This document shows, piece by piece, positions 1-11,047 of a stretch of DNA of 64,000 nucleotides (position 1 is its first letter; each line of letters begins with the position of its first letter). Source of the stretch: Mortierella alpina (lineage: Eukaryota > Mortierellomycota > Mortierellomycetes > Mortierellales > Mortierellaceae); the NCBI GenBank assembly GCA_029449245.1, contig JANATF010000011.1, forward strand, positions 1,612,001 through 1,676,000. Reading direction: 5' to 3'. The notes beneath the pieces were generated by a model that was not told the origin of the DNA, ran no database searches, and saw only the letters and a list, made by a program, of their open reading frames with translations. The position numbers and the translations under genes were made by a program.

Positions 1-153
1 TCTCACTCTCTCTCTCGCTTTCTCGCTCTCGACTCACAGTTGTTGCATACCTGGTCTGCCAACAAAACACCTTGCTACACAGTCCACCGCTCTCCCTCCA
101 GCGACACACAAGGTCCTCTCCTCTGCTCTACACCACAGCGCATCACTTCCATC

Positions 154-3078
154 ATGCCTTCGCTGTCAGAGCCAAAGCCATTCTCGAATCGAGCTCTGGA
201 AAGGCTCTTTCGCAGCCCAGTTTCTCAACAAATGATCGGTACGTTCGTATTTCCATCGGCTGGCTCTCCTTCTATTTTACAACGGCCACACTACATCAGA
301 ATTCGGTTAATGATGATGCTATAGTGACTTGATGCGATGCCGTTGACTGACCTTCGTTGCCCCACCACGCCCCGCCTTGCCCCCTTGCCAATGGTATATA
401 GATCACATCGCCTCCTATGCCAGCACGGTGATTGAATGCAGCCCTCCCTCTCCCACCCTCACCGACTACAGCACCCCACTGCCCTCGCCAACCACCACAA
501 CGCGCGCAAGCGCAAAGAGCATCAGCAGTAGCGAATCCGCCAGCGGAGTGCCTCCCCTGAAGGACTTTATCCGGATACTGGTCCTCAACTCAAACGTGCA
601 GACCTCAACACTGCTGCCAACCCTCGTCTACCTCGAGCGCCTCAAGCTAAAGCTCCCTGTCGCAGCCAAGGGTACGTGTCCTTTTTTTTTTTGGTCTGCA
701 ACATGCAGTAACAAGGCGATGATTACACAAATGATCCGTGCTCTCTCTATCGACCACTTGGTTGCTGCTCTCCGACACCCCCCAATCTTTTTTTTCTTGC
801 GCTCCCTATCCCAATGGCCCCCTTTGCACTCGTCTCTTGGTTTCTTGCATACAAAAATGGATAGATGAGCTCTCTTCTTTACCCCCCGCCTGCATCGAGA
901 TTCTGTTTTTCTTACACCAACACATTGCACAGTTGTTTGTATTTTTTGTGTGCCAAAGAACACAGAGGCGCTGCATCCACCTAATTCCGCTTGGTTTCTC
1001 GCCTCTCCCTGCCTGCAACATTTTGAGTTTTTTTTTCTTACAGTCCCCATGTACCACAATTTCACACCAATGCCTCCCATCCAGCCCGTCCAGCGCTCTA
1101 CCATCCAAAATCCTTTACCCCTTGTTTCCTCGTCCTCTCCTTCCCCTGCTTGCTGCTCCCAGTGGTTGCACAGCCTGGGAAGGACAGAGGGTCTGTTTGT
1201 TTGTATCGTTTAAAAACGATCGAACGAAAGGGTGAGAGACCCTTCCCTTGTTTCTGCACGAATGCCTGCCCACTCAAAAAGGCTGTGCCTGAACCACCCA
1301 CCCTTTTGTTTGTCGTCGAGACCGCCTACGCCTCCCTATCTTTAATTAGCAATGCAATATATGTTCGGTTGTTGCCACTGACCCCTTTAGGCTGTTTCGA
1401 TGAGTCGAGAATATGTCATCTTCGCCGCGCCCTTATTGCTAAATTGTTCTCGCGCTCTCGCTGGACGCTCGCCACGAACAATTTCGTTCTTGCTGCGCGC
1501 CAAGTGCAAGTCGAGTCAATTGAACTGCCACAATTACGGGCTTTTTTTTTATATATTGCTCCTTGGCTCTCTTTTTTCTATTCGCTTTCAATTGCACTGT
1601 ATTCTTCGAGTCGGAAGCACGTTCTTCCCACTCTTGGTGCTCCAAACACAAAGTTCAGCGCGGTTTTTTTGGGTCCCTCCTCTTTTCCTTCAAATGACGT
1701 GTTGTTGACTGCATTCAGACCCAACAATGTCCAAGTTTGGACCAACCGCCGGCCACGCGTTGCCTGCTCAACCTTGTGAAGCGACAGGAAGGCTCTGCAA
1801 AGCAACGAGCATCCTTATCCCCTTCGATCATCTTCACCCGCCCTTCCATTCAGCCCACTATTCAGTCACACCCCGTTCCATCGCTACTGCGCTTGGGCAA
1901 TTAATACAGTCATGATATCTAATCCTCGTCTTCATTGGTCCCATTGTGCTCTCTAGGCATGCCCTGCACTTGCCATCGCGTCTTCCTGGCTAGCTTGATT
2001 GTAGCCGCCAAATACCTGAATGACCAATCGCCCAAGAACAAGCACTGGTCTGCGCACTCGACCGTCTTTTCCGTTGGGGAGGTCAACCTCATGGAGAAAC
2101 AGCTGCTTTCACTCCTGGTATGTGCTCATTCCTTCCCTTGGACTCAAAAATTGCTTTGCAGTCTCTGATTTTTTGTTGTTTGTTGGGATCTCCTTCCCGA
2201 CCCTGCTGCCACGCGCATGCATGTTATTCCCTTTTTTTTCTCCGCTCAAAAGCGGCTATCCCATGCAAATGTCTGATGACGGATTGTTTGCTTCCCTGCT
2301 TTTTTTTTATTAGGACTTTGACCTTCGTATCACGGAGGCTGACTTGGCATCCAGCCTGCAAGACTTTTTGCTGCAGCAGCGACAACAACAACCGTCTCCG
2401 ACCGTGTCTGCCTCCCCGGAGGTGTCCATCATTAGCCGATACGCTGCGCCGGTCTCTTCAACGGGAGCTTCGCCCGCGCACAAGAGGACGACCAACATGT
2501 CGACCCCCTCACCCCGTAGCAGTTGCGCGGCCCCTGTCATTCCCCATAACCAGTTCAGTTCCAACAAGCGGAGTTCGGCCAGCAGGCATCAACAGCCCGT
2601 ACCGCAGAGCCGGACACAAGTTCATGTCCTACAGCAGCAGCCTCAGGATGTGTTCCGGAGGCGCCCCTCCTTGCCCAATCAGCCATGCCTAGAGGAAGGA
2701 GAAGTGATGTCTATTCACAAGGAGCCCATCCGTACGAGTCGCGCTCACCCTTGCTATCACCAAAGCCATTACCCTTCGCCCGAAAGCTCCGACTGCTTGT
2801 TAACACCTCAGGATGAGGAGATGATCTCTGCCTGCTCCTCTTCGCTGTCTTCGCCCGAGCCTGTCTACAGCAGCTCTAATGTCTCGCAGAGATCATCATG
2901 GTCATCTACCGGACCGATGTACGGTCGGCACTCCATGCCTGCCCCAGCCTTGTCCTACGGACCATCGACCCACAACCACGTGCACCACCATGTCTACCAC
3001 AGCGGCCATGGCTTGGCTCATCAGGAAACAGCAGGACGAAGCGGAGCCTGGGCCGGCTCCAGCCGAGCCATGTGCTAA
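154..3078 (+). CDS. PHO85-type (PCL1/2-like) G1 cyclin
   Basis: Four exons, 154-238, 402-671, 1957-2117 and 2314-3078, join in phase to give 426 residues. The cyclin fold occupies about residues 1-170: an N-terminal helix ([12 protein letters not shown]), then [21 protein letters not shown], whose pattern is typical of PCL cyclins, then [18 protein letters not shown] and [20 protein letters not shown]. Family knowledge says such cyclins bind a Pho85/Cdk5-type kinase through the cyclin box and target it in G1 progression, polarity or nutrient signalling. Residues after about 175 are Ser/Pro/His-rich, lack a recognisable fold and probably hold regulation or degradation signals. The second intron is long (1285 nt) and T-rich, and the first is 163 nt. 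The start chosen is the first ATG in the open frame; a longer N-terminus beyond the window edge cannot be excluded. Its 3' end faces DLT1. Which PCL subgroup it belongs to is uncertain. Confidence 0.85.
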
Positions 3079-3734
3079 AGAATGAATGGCAACAAAGAGA
3101 ACACGCTGTTGCTCCTTTTTTTTTTTTTTTTTTTTTTTCCTTTTTCACGCGCAGACTCAACGCACGTCCCCTCCGCGCGCTACTACGGCTGACTTGCAAA
3201 CCCCAGTCAAGCCCTGTTTGTTGGTTATACTTTATCTCGCCTACCCCTCTCCCCTACCCGGTTCCTGTATATTTCTTCTTTCGCTAGCAATGGCGCCCCC
3301 TTTTTTTTTTCGAAAGCCCAAAGCAATCGCGCCTTCCTGTATTTTTAACATAGCTCCCGTCTCTTGTCACGTCTGATGCTTTCTTTTCACAATTGTACCA
3401 TACTCCAAAACACAACCGCGGCTTACGATAAAGAATGACCTAGTTCTCTCTTTCTCACTTTTCGCTCCCAAAGTGTGTCCTTCGCCTTGAGTGAGATCAA
3501 TTGCTGGCCTCTCTCACACACACACATACACACACGCGCGCTGATATCCTTTCATGTGCCGCCAAGTCTTGTGTCTTATGAAAAAGCAGACCGTTAATGA
3601 TCCCTGACAATGTATGCCAACAACCTTATGAGTGAGCCCCATTTTCATGAGATACAAACACACTCCCAACCTCCGATATACCCAACATACACAACAAATA
3701 ATAATAAAGAAAAAAAAAAGACCTTCGACCTGTA
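3079..3734. other. Convergent intergenic region with T tract and CA/CG microsatellite
   Basis: This 656-bp stretch separates the cyclin and DLT1 stop codons, which face each other, so it should hold both 3' UTRs. It contains a T run at about 3117-3138 and a short CA/CG dinucleotide tract at about 3516-3540. No further gene is visible. Confidence 0.6.
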
Positions 3735-5640
3735 TTACTTGTTGTCCCAAGACTTGGTGCTGCTGGCCGTTCGCATAGTCCGCATCGTCAACAAACTCCG
3801 TGTACTCAAATTGCCATTCCTGGACAGTTTCCTCCGGATCTTGGCCGTGTTACCTGTTGTCTCTGGATATCCCATGGACGTGGTTGCGTAATGCGGGATC
3901 TCGGCTTCCTGGACGACATAGTAACTTTCGCCACTGAGATGGCTCTGCTGCCGTCCTTGCCGATTCGGGACCGTCGCGGCGTGACGCGGTCGTCCCTCTC
4001 TTCCATAGTGAGGACCAGATTCGTCCTCCGATCCAAAATCATACTGATCCCGCTCCTCATTTCCGACCCTGCGCTGCTGTTGTTGCTGGAGCATTTCACG
4101 CTGGCGACACTCTTCCTCATAGGCCTCCTCAGCTTCCTGATTCCAACCCAGTTCCTGGAGGAGCAAACTCAGTACCTTCATGAACCGGATGTACTCTTCC
4201 TCGCCAAGACCTGAACCTGAGGCGGCCATCGAGAGCGAGGGGTCCTGCAGTGATTGTCGAGTGGGTTGGTTTAAGGGTCGTACTGATCCGTGTTGTGGAG
4301 ACTGCATGACGATGGGCAGCATTGGGCGGTCCAGCGCCTCGCCGAATCGTACCTGCTCATATCCAGCTATGTATTCCAGGCCAAACTCCCGTGTTATCAG
4401 CTTCTGGTCGATGAGCAGGTGTATGTATGCTGAAATGGACATGTTCGGTGGCCGCGCAAGATCCGGCGAGTTTGCGACAGCAGCTCGTTCTAGTTTCGTG
4501 TAGAGTAGCTAGCGGTTAGGAGATGCACTAAGCAGCACTTGAGAGGTCCCAGCACATGAGCCACGCAAGCCTAGTCAACAAGTGAAGAGCGTACCAATAA
4601 AGTGGGGTGTGCTGGCCATAAAGGTCTTGAAATGGGTGTCGTGGAGCGACGATCCTATTGATGTGAGGACAGTTCCTTGGTAAGTGAAAGCTGCCCTGAC
4701 CAGGCACACGTTGGCAGGTGGGCTGATGAACGATACTTGGATCGCTTACCTGGCTTTCCCCATCCTGGCTGTCCGCTGTCCTCAAGCAACGGCGTTGCCT
4801 TCTTGGCCAACTTGGCCACACGATCCAGCTCTGACTGCACAAACTCGTATACTTTCTGGAAGCCGTTGTGGTCAAAGGAGTGGGAAAAATGTAAACGTCA
4901 GCGATGAGGAAGCAGCTGTACTGAGCTACCTGCGAGGCGGGTGCGACGCTGTCAAGATCAATTCATGGCGTTTATCTCTCTCTTTGTCCCTCTGTTACCT
5001 TTGGCAGATCCTCCCTTGATATTGGCATGTATGTCTTTGGGATTGCCTGGCGCGCGAGCTTCACGGTTACGTAGCGCGAGAACCCAAAAATGGTTGCCAA
5101 CAGTCCCTGTGAGAAGCATAAGTGTAAGGGCTATTTAGACTCGCTCAAGGAATGCATTCACATTCTGCCTTGGAATGCTTGATGGAAAGAAAGAGCCTGC
5201 AGAGAGGCTCAAGGGTTGCTTCCTTACCAGTAGAACATAGCTTCCTCCGAACACTGCGAGGTTCTTGTAATTGGGAGGCTCACCTTTGTTGGTGGGATGG
5301 AAGATTTGAAAAATCACATCGTATGCCGACGCAAAGATGCAAATTCCTGGAGGAGGCAGCAATGCAAGGTGGAGAGGTTGCTCCTTGTTAGTGCGGTGAA
5401 CATGGTATGCGGCAATGTCATTGGGCTAGTGTTGCTCTCAGGAGACAAGGATGGACCCAAGTAGTACAAAGGAGGAATTGGACAGGGACATTCGATGAGT
5501 GTGTGTCTGTGTGTGTGTGTGTGTGTGGGTCAGGACTGGCGACCAGGGACCAGGACCAGCGACCACGACCGCTTACCGGTGACGGCTACCAGGAAGAAGA
5601 GCGAGCTCACATAGAAGCAGCTCGAGCGCGTCAGTGGCAT
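3735..5640 (-). CDS. DLT1: Defect at low temperature protein 1 (DLT1-like membrane protein)
   Basis: Six exons on the minus strand (5640-5577, 5346-5228, 5106-4999, 4855-4750, 4675-4595, 4489-3735) give 410 residues in conserved phase. Two hydrophobic segments lie near the N-terminus, about residues 7-30 and 50-72 (VFGGSYVLLGLLATIFGF). They are followed by the DLT1-type block ARQAIPKTYMPISREDLPK and the tryptophan/glycine segment GQPGWGKPG. Further on, YIHLLIDQKLITREFGLEY and EQVRFGEAL match the conserved C-terminal part of fungal DLT1, as does EEEYIRFMKVLSLLLQELGW. The yeast mutant is cold-sensitive and the biochemical role is unknown. The last 150 residues are Gln/Glu/Arg-rich and look disordered. 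Identification rests on motif recall rather than alignment. It lies 358 bp downstream of the FBA1 stop on the same strand. Confidence 0.75.
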
Positions 5641-5998
5641 TCACGCTGAGGGCTGTGGAGTGAGGTGTTGGGATGCGGTGAGATGGGTGGGCAGGAGAGA
5701 AAGGCATAGGATGGAGACAACAAGGGCACAGAGCTAAATTTATGGCTGTCCGAGATGGCTGTCAAAAATAGAACGGCTGGCATGGCCTACTCGAATAACA
5801 CCAAATCATGCCCATGGGTCGAGTGCTTGCAACAAGATACAAGATACCCCGAAAGCGCTTCATCAGGAATCCACCTCAAGTACAGGTTGCCGGCTCCTGT
5901 CACCACCCAACGCTGAAGGGGAAATGGATTGCACAAGACGCACTGCACTGGCGCTGCATTTTAATGGAGATTGCGATATGAAAAGGTGGGTGATATAT
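5641..5998. other. Intergenic region between FBA1 and DLT1
   Basis: 358 bp holding the FBA1 3' UTR and the DLT1 promoter, both on the minus strand. A minus-strand ATTAAA (5960-5965) just past the FBA1 stop could serve as a poly(A) signal. No gene is visible. Confidence 0.5.
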
Positions 5999-7379
5999 TT
6001 ACAGGCGGTCGACGTTGCCGAGATCCTTGCAAGCCTGCTGAACGCGGGCGACCATGACCTTCTCGGCCTCACGGACCCAGACACGGGGATCGTAAACCTT
6101 CTTGTTGGGCTTGTTGGCGCCCTCGGGGTTACCGACCTGAGCCTGGAGGTAATCCTGTAGATCAAAGACGCAATGTGATGCTCCTGCGTTAGACAAATCC
6201 CGCTCTCCATTCACACACAGGACACTCTCGAGCTGTGCTAGCTTACCTTCTTCTTCTCGTAAAAGTCGCGGATACCCTTCCAGTAAGCCCACTGAGTGTC
6301 TACGAAACCGGATTAGGAGAATATGAGACTCGAATTAGACATGGTAGGATCGGAATATGAGGTAATGAGGTTATGAGGTAATGCTGTCATTGAGCACACG
6401 CCAGTAAACGTACCAGTGTCAACGTTCATCTTGACGACACCAAAGTCAACAGCAGTCTTGATGTCCAACTCGGTCGATCCAGAGCCTCCGTGGAAAACGA
6501 ACCACACGGGCTTGTCCGACTCGAGCTTAAGCTGCTCCTTGACATAGGCCTGATGCTTGCCCAAGAGCTCGGGGTGGAGCTTGACGTTTCCTGGAGCATA
6601 GACACCGTGGACGTTTCCAAAGGCAGCAGCGATCGAGAACAGGTCGGTGATCTTGGAGAAGGCGTTGTAGATGTCAAGGATGTCCTGGGGCTGGGTGTAG
6701 AGCGAAGCGTTATCAACGTCAGAGTTGTCGACACCGTCCTCCTCGCCTCCAGTGATACCAATCTCCATCTCGAGATGGCAATTGATCTTGGCCATGCGGT
6801 GGAGGTACTTGACGCAGATCTCAATGTTCTCCTCCTTGCTATCCTCGGAGAGATCGAGCATGTGGGACGAGAAAAGGGGCTCGCCGTGCTTGGCAAAGTA
6901 CTCCTCATCAGCAGCGAGCATGCCGTCGAACCAAGGAAGAAGCTTCTTGGCGCAGTGGTCAGAGTGGATGATGACGGGGATGCCGTATGCCTTGGCGACA
7001 GCGCGGACGTGGTGGGCACCGGCAACAGCTCCGAGAATGGCAGCCGCCTCGTTCTTGTTGGAGATTCCCTTTCCGGCGTAGAAGGCAGCACCTCCGTTCG
7101 AGAACTGAATGATGATGGGCGACTTTGACTCACGGGCAGCCTCTGCGGGAAGCGACATCAGATGAAATGCACGATGAGTAACGCGTTCTGTCTGTTTCGT
7201 TTTGACGGATTCAACTTTGCTCAGCAACAGAGTCTCTTACCGAGCGCGGCATTGACGGTGGAGGAGGAGGTGCAGTTGATGGCGGGGATGGCGAATCCGT
7301 GCTTGGAGGCATAGGCGAAGACCTTGCGGACGTTGTCGCCAGTGATGACGCCGGCGGGGACAATATCGAGGATACCCAT
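5999..7379 (-). CDS. FBA1: Class II fructose-bisphosphate aldolase
   Basis: Four exons (7379-7241, 7142-6414, 6299-6247, 6154-5999) give 358 residues, one fewer than I recall for the yeast enzyme. It cleaves fructose 1,6-bisphosphate to dihydroxyacetone phosphate and glyceraldehyde 3-phosphate in cytosolic glycolysis and runs in reverse for gluconeogenesis. The metal-dependent class II signature IIHSDHCAKKLLPW places the catalytic Asp at 108 and a zinc-binding His at 109. Further metal ligands lie in EMEIGITGGEEDG and in FGNVHGVYAPGNVKLHP, and the last zinc His starts HGGSGS at 264. The substrate loop VVKMNVDTDTQWAYWKGI spans the second and third exons. The start MGILDIVPAGV is typical of fungal FBA1 and has the favourable context CCACCATGG. 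The minus-strand leader upstream is pyrimidine-rich. Nothing is missing or unusual. Confidence 0.97.
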
Positions 7380-8230
7380 GGTGGAGAGCGAGCGAGGGGG
7401 TGAGGGAGTGAGCGAGTGTGGGAGAGTGTGTGGGAAAATAGGGAGCAGAGGAGAGGAGGAAAAGAAGAGAGGAAAGGCGAGATCGGTGCGAATCGGGTTC
7501 CCCTTTTTATTCTGCCCAGGCCGGGTCTCATCCTCGCGTCGCTGTTGCTTTCTGCTCCCTGCTGCTCCCTGCTGCTCCTTCTCGTCCCTTCTTCTCGCTT
7601 CCGCCTCGTCCTCTCCCCCGCACTGCAGCACTGCACGCTCGCAAACACGTTGGAAGAGTGTATCCGGACTACCGACTATTTTCAGCCCGCCCTTACCCTG
7701 TTCCCCAGAAAAAAAAACATGAAATAGAATCGCACTCCGACCGGGGAAAACTCTGATGCCTCGCTGCCTGCTCTTGCTGTGTGTGGTATTCAATAGCCTC
7801 TAGTGTTGCGCTACAAACAGAGCGGGGAACCTCCTCCTCCCTCCTCTTTCAATTTTAAACAGGCGCCGGACTCTACAGTGCTTGGGGGGAATGAGTAATG
7901 CGTACTGTACAACACCTGCCTTCCTGTCTGTTTGCCTGCCTTGGACTGGCTGTTTGTTGCCTTCTTCTTCCGTCAACTTCCTCATGCACATCTCAACCCC
8001 AAGGCCGTGTCTCTGATCCAACGGCAATCATGTGCAACCGATGGACACACGACGTCCTTTGCCTTTTCAATTCATTATTCTTTTCGGGTTTGCATCAAGG
8101 GAACTTTATGTATCCAAAGTGAAATCTAAGGTGAGAGTGTGATATGAGAGGGTTGTGCTATTTTACATTACAAAAAGTGGAAAGTGCAGCTGGGGCCGTA
8201 AAGGAACCATGGTCCATTAAACGAGCGGAT
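7380..8230. promoter_or_regulatory. FBA1 upstream region and MRP10 3' flank
   Basis: 851 bp between the MRP10 stop and the FBA1 start, both on the minus strand. The half nearest FBA1 is strongly pyrimidine-rich on the coding strand (about 7380-7650), as expected for the promoter or leader of a highly expressed glycolytic gene. No TATA box could be assigned with confidence and no gene is visible. Confidence 0.45.
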
Positions 8231-8908
8231 CTACAGCTGCTTCTGAAGGCGGGCAAGATGGTAGTTGACGGTGTTAACCTGCTTGACCTTGGTGGGCTAT
8301 GAGGACGTCGCAAGGAAAAGGCAGAACGTTAGGGTGACTTCTCAATGCTACTATGCATAGGCGACTGCTATAGCAATTGAGCTATTGGATTGTCGAGCTG
8401 TCTGGTTGTCGAGGTGTCGGATAGTCAGCGTGTCAATGATAAACGTGTAGCACTCGTCCTGCACGCGTCGTATCGAATGCTGTGCGAGCTGCAGATGATG
8501 GTCACGCCTTTCAGCGATATCCTGTTCTACGGTGACTCCACTGTCTTGACGTCCAGCTGTCTGTGCAGCATGCGTGCCTCAAGAGCTCAGCATACTGTGC
8601 GCCGAATTTGGTTCCAACAACCATAGCCATACGCACAGCATAAGAGTTTGATCTCGGGCCAAGATTCCCATCGTTTCCTGCTTGCCAGATCCTGATACAA
8701 CCGCTAAACTTCTGATAAAACCGAAACTTCTGATAAAACCGCTTACCAAGCTCTTCATGCAGTCAGCCAACATCTTTGCAGTCTGCATGCACTTTGCGTC
8801 GTCAACTCCTGATGCAGTCCAGCACTGGATCATGGCACCCATCTCGACGATGCAAGGGCTGGCCTCGATAACCTTGCGGGGCTTTGTGCGAAGATACTTG
8901 AGTCTCAT
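8231..8908 (-). CDS. MRP10: Mitochondrial small ribosomal subunit protein mS37 (Mrp10), twin CX9C
   Basis: Two exons (8908-8747 and 8296-8231) encode 75 residues. The first carries the basic segment MRLKYLRTKPRKVIEA and two CX9C motifs, Cys19/Cys29 (CIVEMGAMIQC) and Cys40/Cys50 (CMQTAKMLADC), which form the helical hairpin of a CHCH protein. The second ends in NTVNYHLARLQKQL, matching the conserved C-terminus of fungal Mrp10 (human CHCHD1). Twin CX9C proteins are oxidised by the Mia40 route, although Mrp10 acts in the matrix as part of the mitoribosome. The protein is shorter than I recall for its relatives but keeps all the core motifs. The 450-nt intron contains imperfect 18-bp repeats just after the donor site. 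The start is the first ATG of the open frame. Confidence 0.88.
8691..8746. repeat. Imperfect 18-bp tandem repeat in the MRP10 intron
   Basis: About three copies of the unit CTTCTGATAAAACCGAAA (plus-strand sense). The second and third copies are nearly identical and the first has diverged. The array abuts the 5' splice site of the MRP10 intron. Confidence 0.75.
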
Positions 8909-9205
8909 GATGTCGATCCTGTGTTCCCGTTGTCCCGCAGTGTCGTATCCATTGTGAGAGCAAAGGTGATGGTCCGGTCAATGAGCAAAATTGCATCCAT
9001 GCGTCGGTTTGAACGGATCAAGATCAGTGGGGCAGAGTGAAGAGGCAAACAATAGAGAGCGCTTGGTTAGCATAGGTTCGGATTCCATGCAGAGACAGAC
9101 TGGAGGCTGTGCATCCACAGCAAAGCAAATACGGCAGGGAGATGGAGACAGACAAGATCAGCGATAGCGAGACATGCCTTTGAGAGGTGCTTGGTCAGGT
9201 ACGAA

Positions 9206-9247
9206 GATCAAAATGCATCCGATTGTTGAATCGGATGCATTTTGATC
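9206..9247. repeat. Perfect inverted repeat: 19-bp arms, 4-nt loop
   Basis: The arm GATCAAAATGCATCCGATT at 9206-9224 is followed by the loop GTTG and then by its exact reverse complement at 9229-9247. Complementarity stops at the outer ends. The structure lies in intergenic DNA, with no flanking transposase or terminal repeats that I can see. Confidence 0.9.
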
Positions 9248-9564
9248 GTGAAGTGGCTGAAATTCGTCACCGTAGTACAGAATTCTCTTGCAGCTATCGC
9301 AATTTCTGCAGCAGGTCAAAGGTCGACGAGCTGGGTTTGGAACTTGGCCCATGCGGTCCAGACCCCTCCTGCGAGTAGGAGCAATAAACTGTCGTCTTGC
9401 GTGGGGACATGTTTGCTCGATGTCTGGGTGAGTGCGTCGTATCACACCGCGATTCATCAGTACGTCAAAAAGAGGCTTCAATTCTAATAGAATGCTTCGA
9501 AGATCGGTATAAAGTTGGTGGTCTTGTCTGTTGGGTTCTTCAAAGGCACAGTGGGAGGCACAGT

Positions 9565-9603
9565 AGTCGCATGCCTTAGTCGCATGCCTTAGTCGCATGC
9601 CTG
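9565..9603. repeat. Three 13-bp tandem repeats
   Basis: The unit AGTCGCATGCCTT occurs at 9565-9577, 9578-9590 and 9591-9603. The last copy ends in G instead of T. Each copy carries the palindrome GCATGC. Confidence 0.9.
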
Positions 9604-10506
9604 TCAAGCCAAGGCAGTGCACGAAGAAGCCATATATGGAAAGACTCCACATACCTTCTAGGCTCCTGATCCTCTTGTTGAAGCACATAACCTCCTCGGT
9701 TGTACCTGTTCATAAAGTTACAGACCGCCATCAACCACATCATGATGTACAGTTGGCTGGCCATTATCCCGAGCCGCAAGAGCCTATGAGCGGCTGGCAT
9801 GCAATGTGTTATAAAGTGTAAAAAAAGGGGCAAAGCACTAATCCCCTTTCCTGGTGCCTCATTGGCCATTGCGCTATGCCATGGTATGATATGTACAGGT
9901 GCAATACCCTGAAGAGCAGAAGCAGTATGATGTACTGAAGTGCGAGGCGATTTTGATAAAAAAAAATATACGCTAGCCAACAGCATAGTATCCCTGCTTG
10001 GCCAGCGTGGCGCCTTTTGAGATTCGGCGTAGGCGCGCTTTTGCTGGGTTGCTGTGTGCTCTTGTTGAACGGATCTTTGCGGACACCTCTTTAACGGATG
10101 ACTGGCGATCGCTACAGCGAGTCGTTTTTGGAGATTGGAGAGATGAGAGGAGGGGTTTTTTTTCTTTTTTGGTTTCCCGCCCATTCCAAGCGCGTTAGAG
10201 CAAGGGGTAGAGGGTGTGTGAGCAGAGTTGGGGGTTGGTACCCTATTTTTAAGCATGGAGCCCTCCTCTTTGCAAGTGCCAGTGTGCCAGCATGCCTGTT
10301 CGCCTGTCAGATGCTGTCAGGAGAGGCAGCGTTGGGCTTGCTTGTTAGGACATGTCCGTTTGTACGGACCATATCAGATCGATATCTTCTTCGCCACATG
10401 GATGAGACATTGCATGGCGCTGGAGAGGGCCAGGGCCTGTGCTGGAGGTGTGGAGAAGAGAGTGCAGTACTGTACAAATACAACTGTACCCTGTACATAT
10501 GGCAGG

Positions 10507-10594
10507 CGAGAGCAGGGGCGAGAGCAGGGGCAAGAGCAGGGGCAAGAGCAGGAGCAGGAGCAATGAAGAGCAAGAGCAAGAGCAAGAGCAGAGA
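10507..10594. repeat. Purine-rich degenerate hexamer/dodecamer array
   Basis: Tandem variants of AGAGCAGGGGCA change gradually into AGAGCA units. It is a low-complexity tract in intergenic DNA. Confidence 0.75.
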
Positions 10595-10911
10595 AGGCGA
10601 GTCAAGGGGAGTCCGAGCAGCGGGCACTACTGTAGGTTGGCTGCCCATTGCAACGCTCTTTTTTGCAGACCAGACCCGAGACAGCAACCTTGTTTGCAGC
10701 TTTGTTTGTTGTCTATTGTCTGTTGCGGTGTCCCGCACATGAAGATGCAAAAGTGGCTCTGACTGCGTGTGCTGGGTGGATTGTCGCCGTATCAAGGGGT
10801 GCCCCTGGGGAGCCTTCATTTATTTCGCTTTTGCCCTCCACTCGTTTTTCCGCTTTGGACTATTTTCTCCCTTTGCCACCAAACCCCCCTTTCCTACTCC
10901 TCTTCGGACCC

Positions 10912-10975
10912 ATCCGTCTCATCAGTCTCATCAGCCCCATCAGCCCCATCAGCCCCATCAGCCCCATCAATCTCA
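10912..10975. repeat. 9-bp tandem array ATCAGCCCC upstream of the ZNRD2-like gene
   Basis: Four exact ATCAGCCCC units are flanked by degenerate ATCAGTCTC-type units. The array ends about 72 bp before the start codon at 11048, so it probably lies in the 5' leader or core promoter. Confidence 0.75.
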
Positions 10976-11047
10976 GCGCAGTGCCATCCTCTCCTCGCCA
11001 GACCATTCGATCAGCCATAGCCCTCCTGTTCCCTGCCTGACCCTTTC

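Larger units (their letters stand above)
8909..11047. other. Long divergent intergenic region with several repeats
   Basis: 2.1 kb between the divergent MRP10 (-) and ZNRD2-like (+) genes. It holds a perfect hairpin at 9206-9247, a 3 x 13-bp repeat at 9565-9603, a purine-rich array at about 10507-10594 and a 9-bp array at about 10912-10975. Long open frames here, including one of 226 codons on the minus strand, show no family motif or credible splice partner, so I do not call a gene. Confidence 0.5.

Noticed and set aside
6490-7128. 212-codon plus-strand frame opposite FBA1
   Set aside because: It is a codon-bias shadow of a highly expressed gene; FBA1 on the other strand is certain.
9576-10256. 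226-codon minus-strand open frame in the 9-10 kb spacer
   Set aside because: No recognisable family and no splice partner that extends it; its composition resembles neighbouring noncoding DNA.
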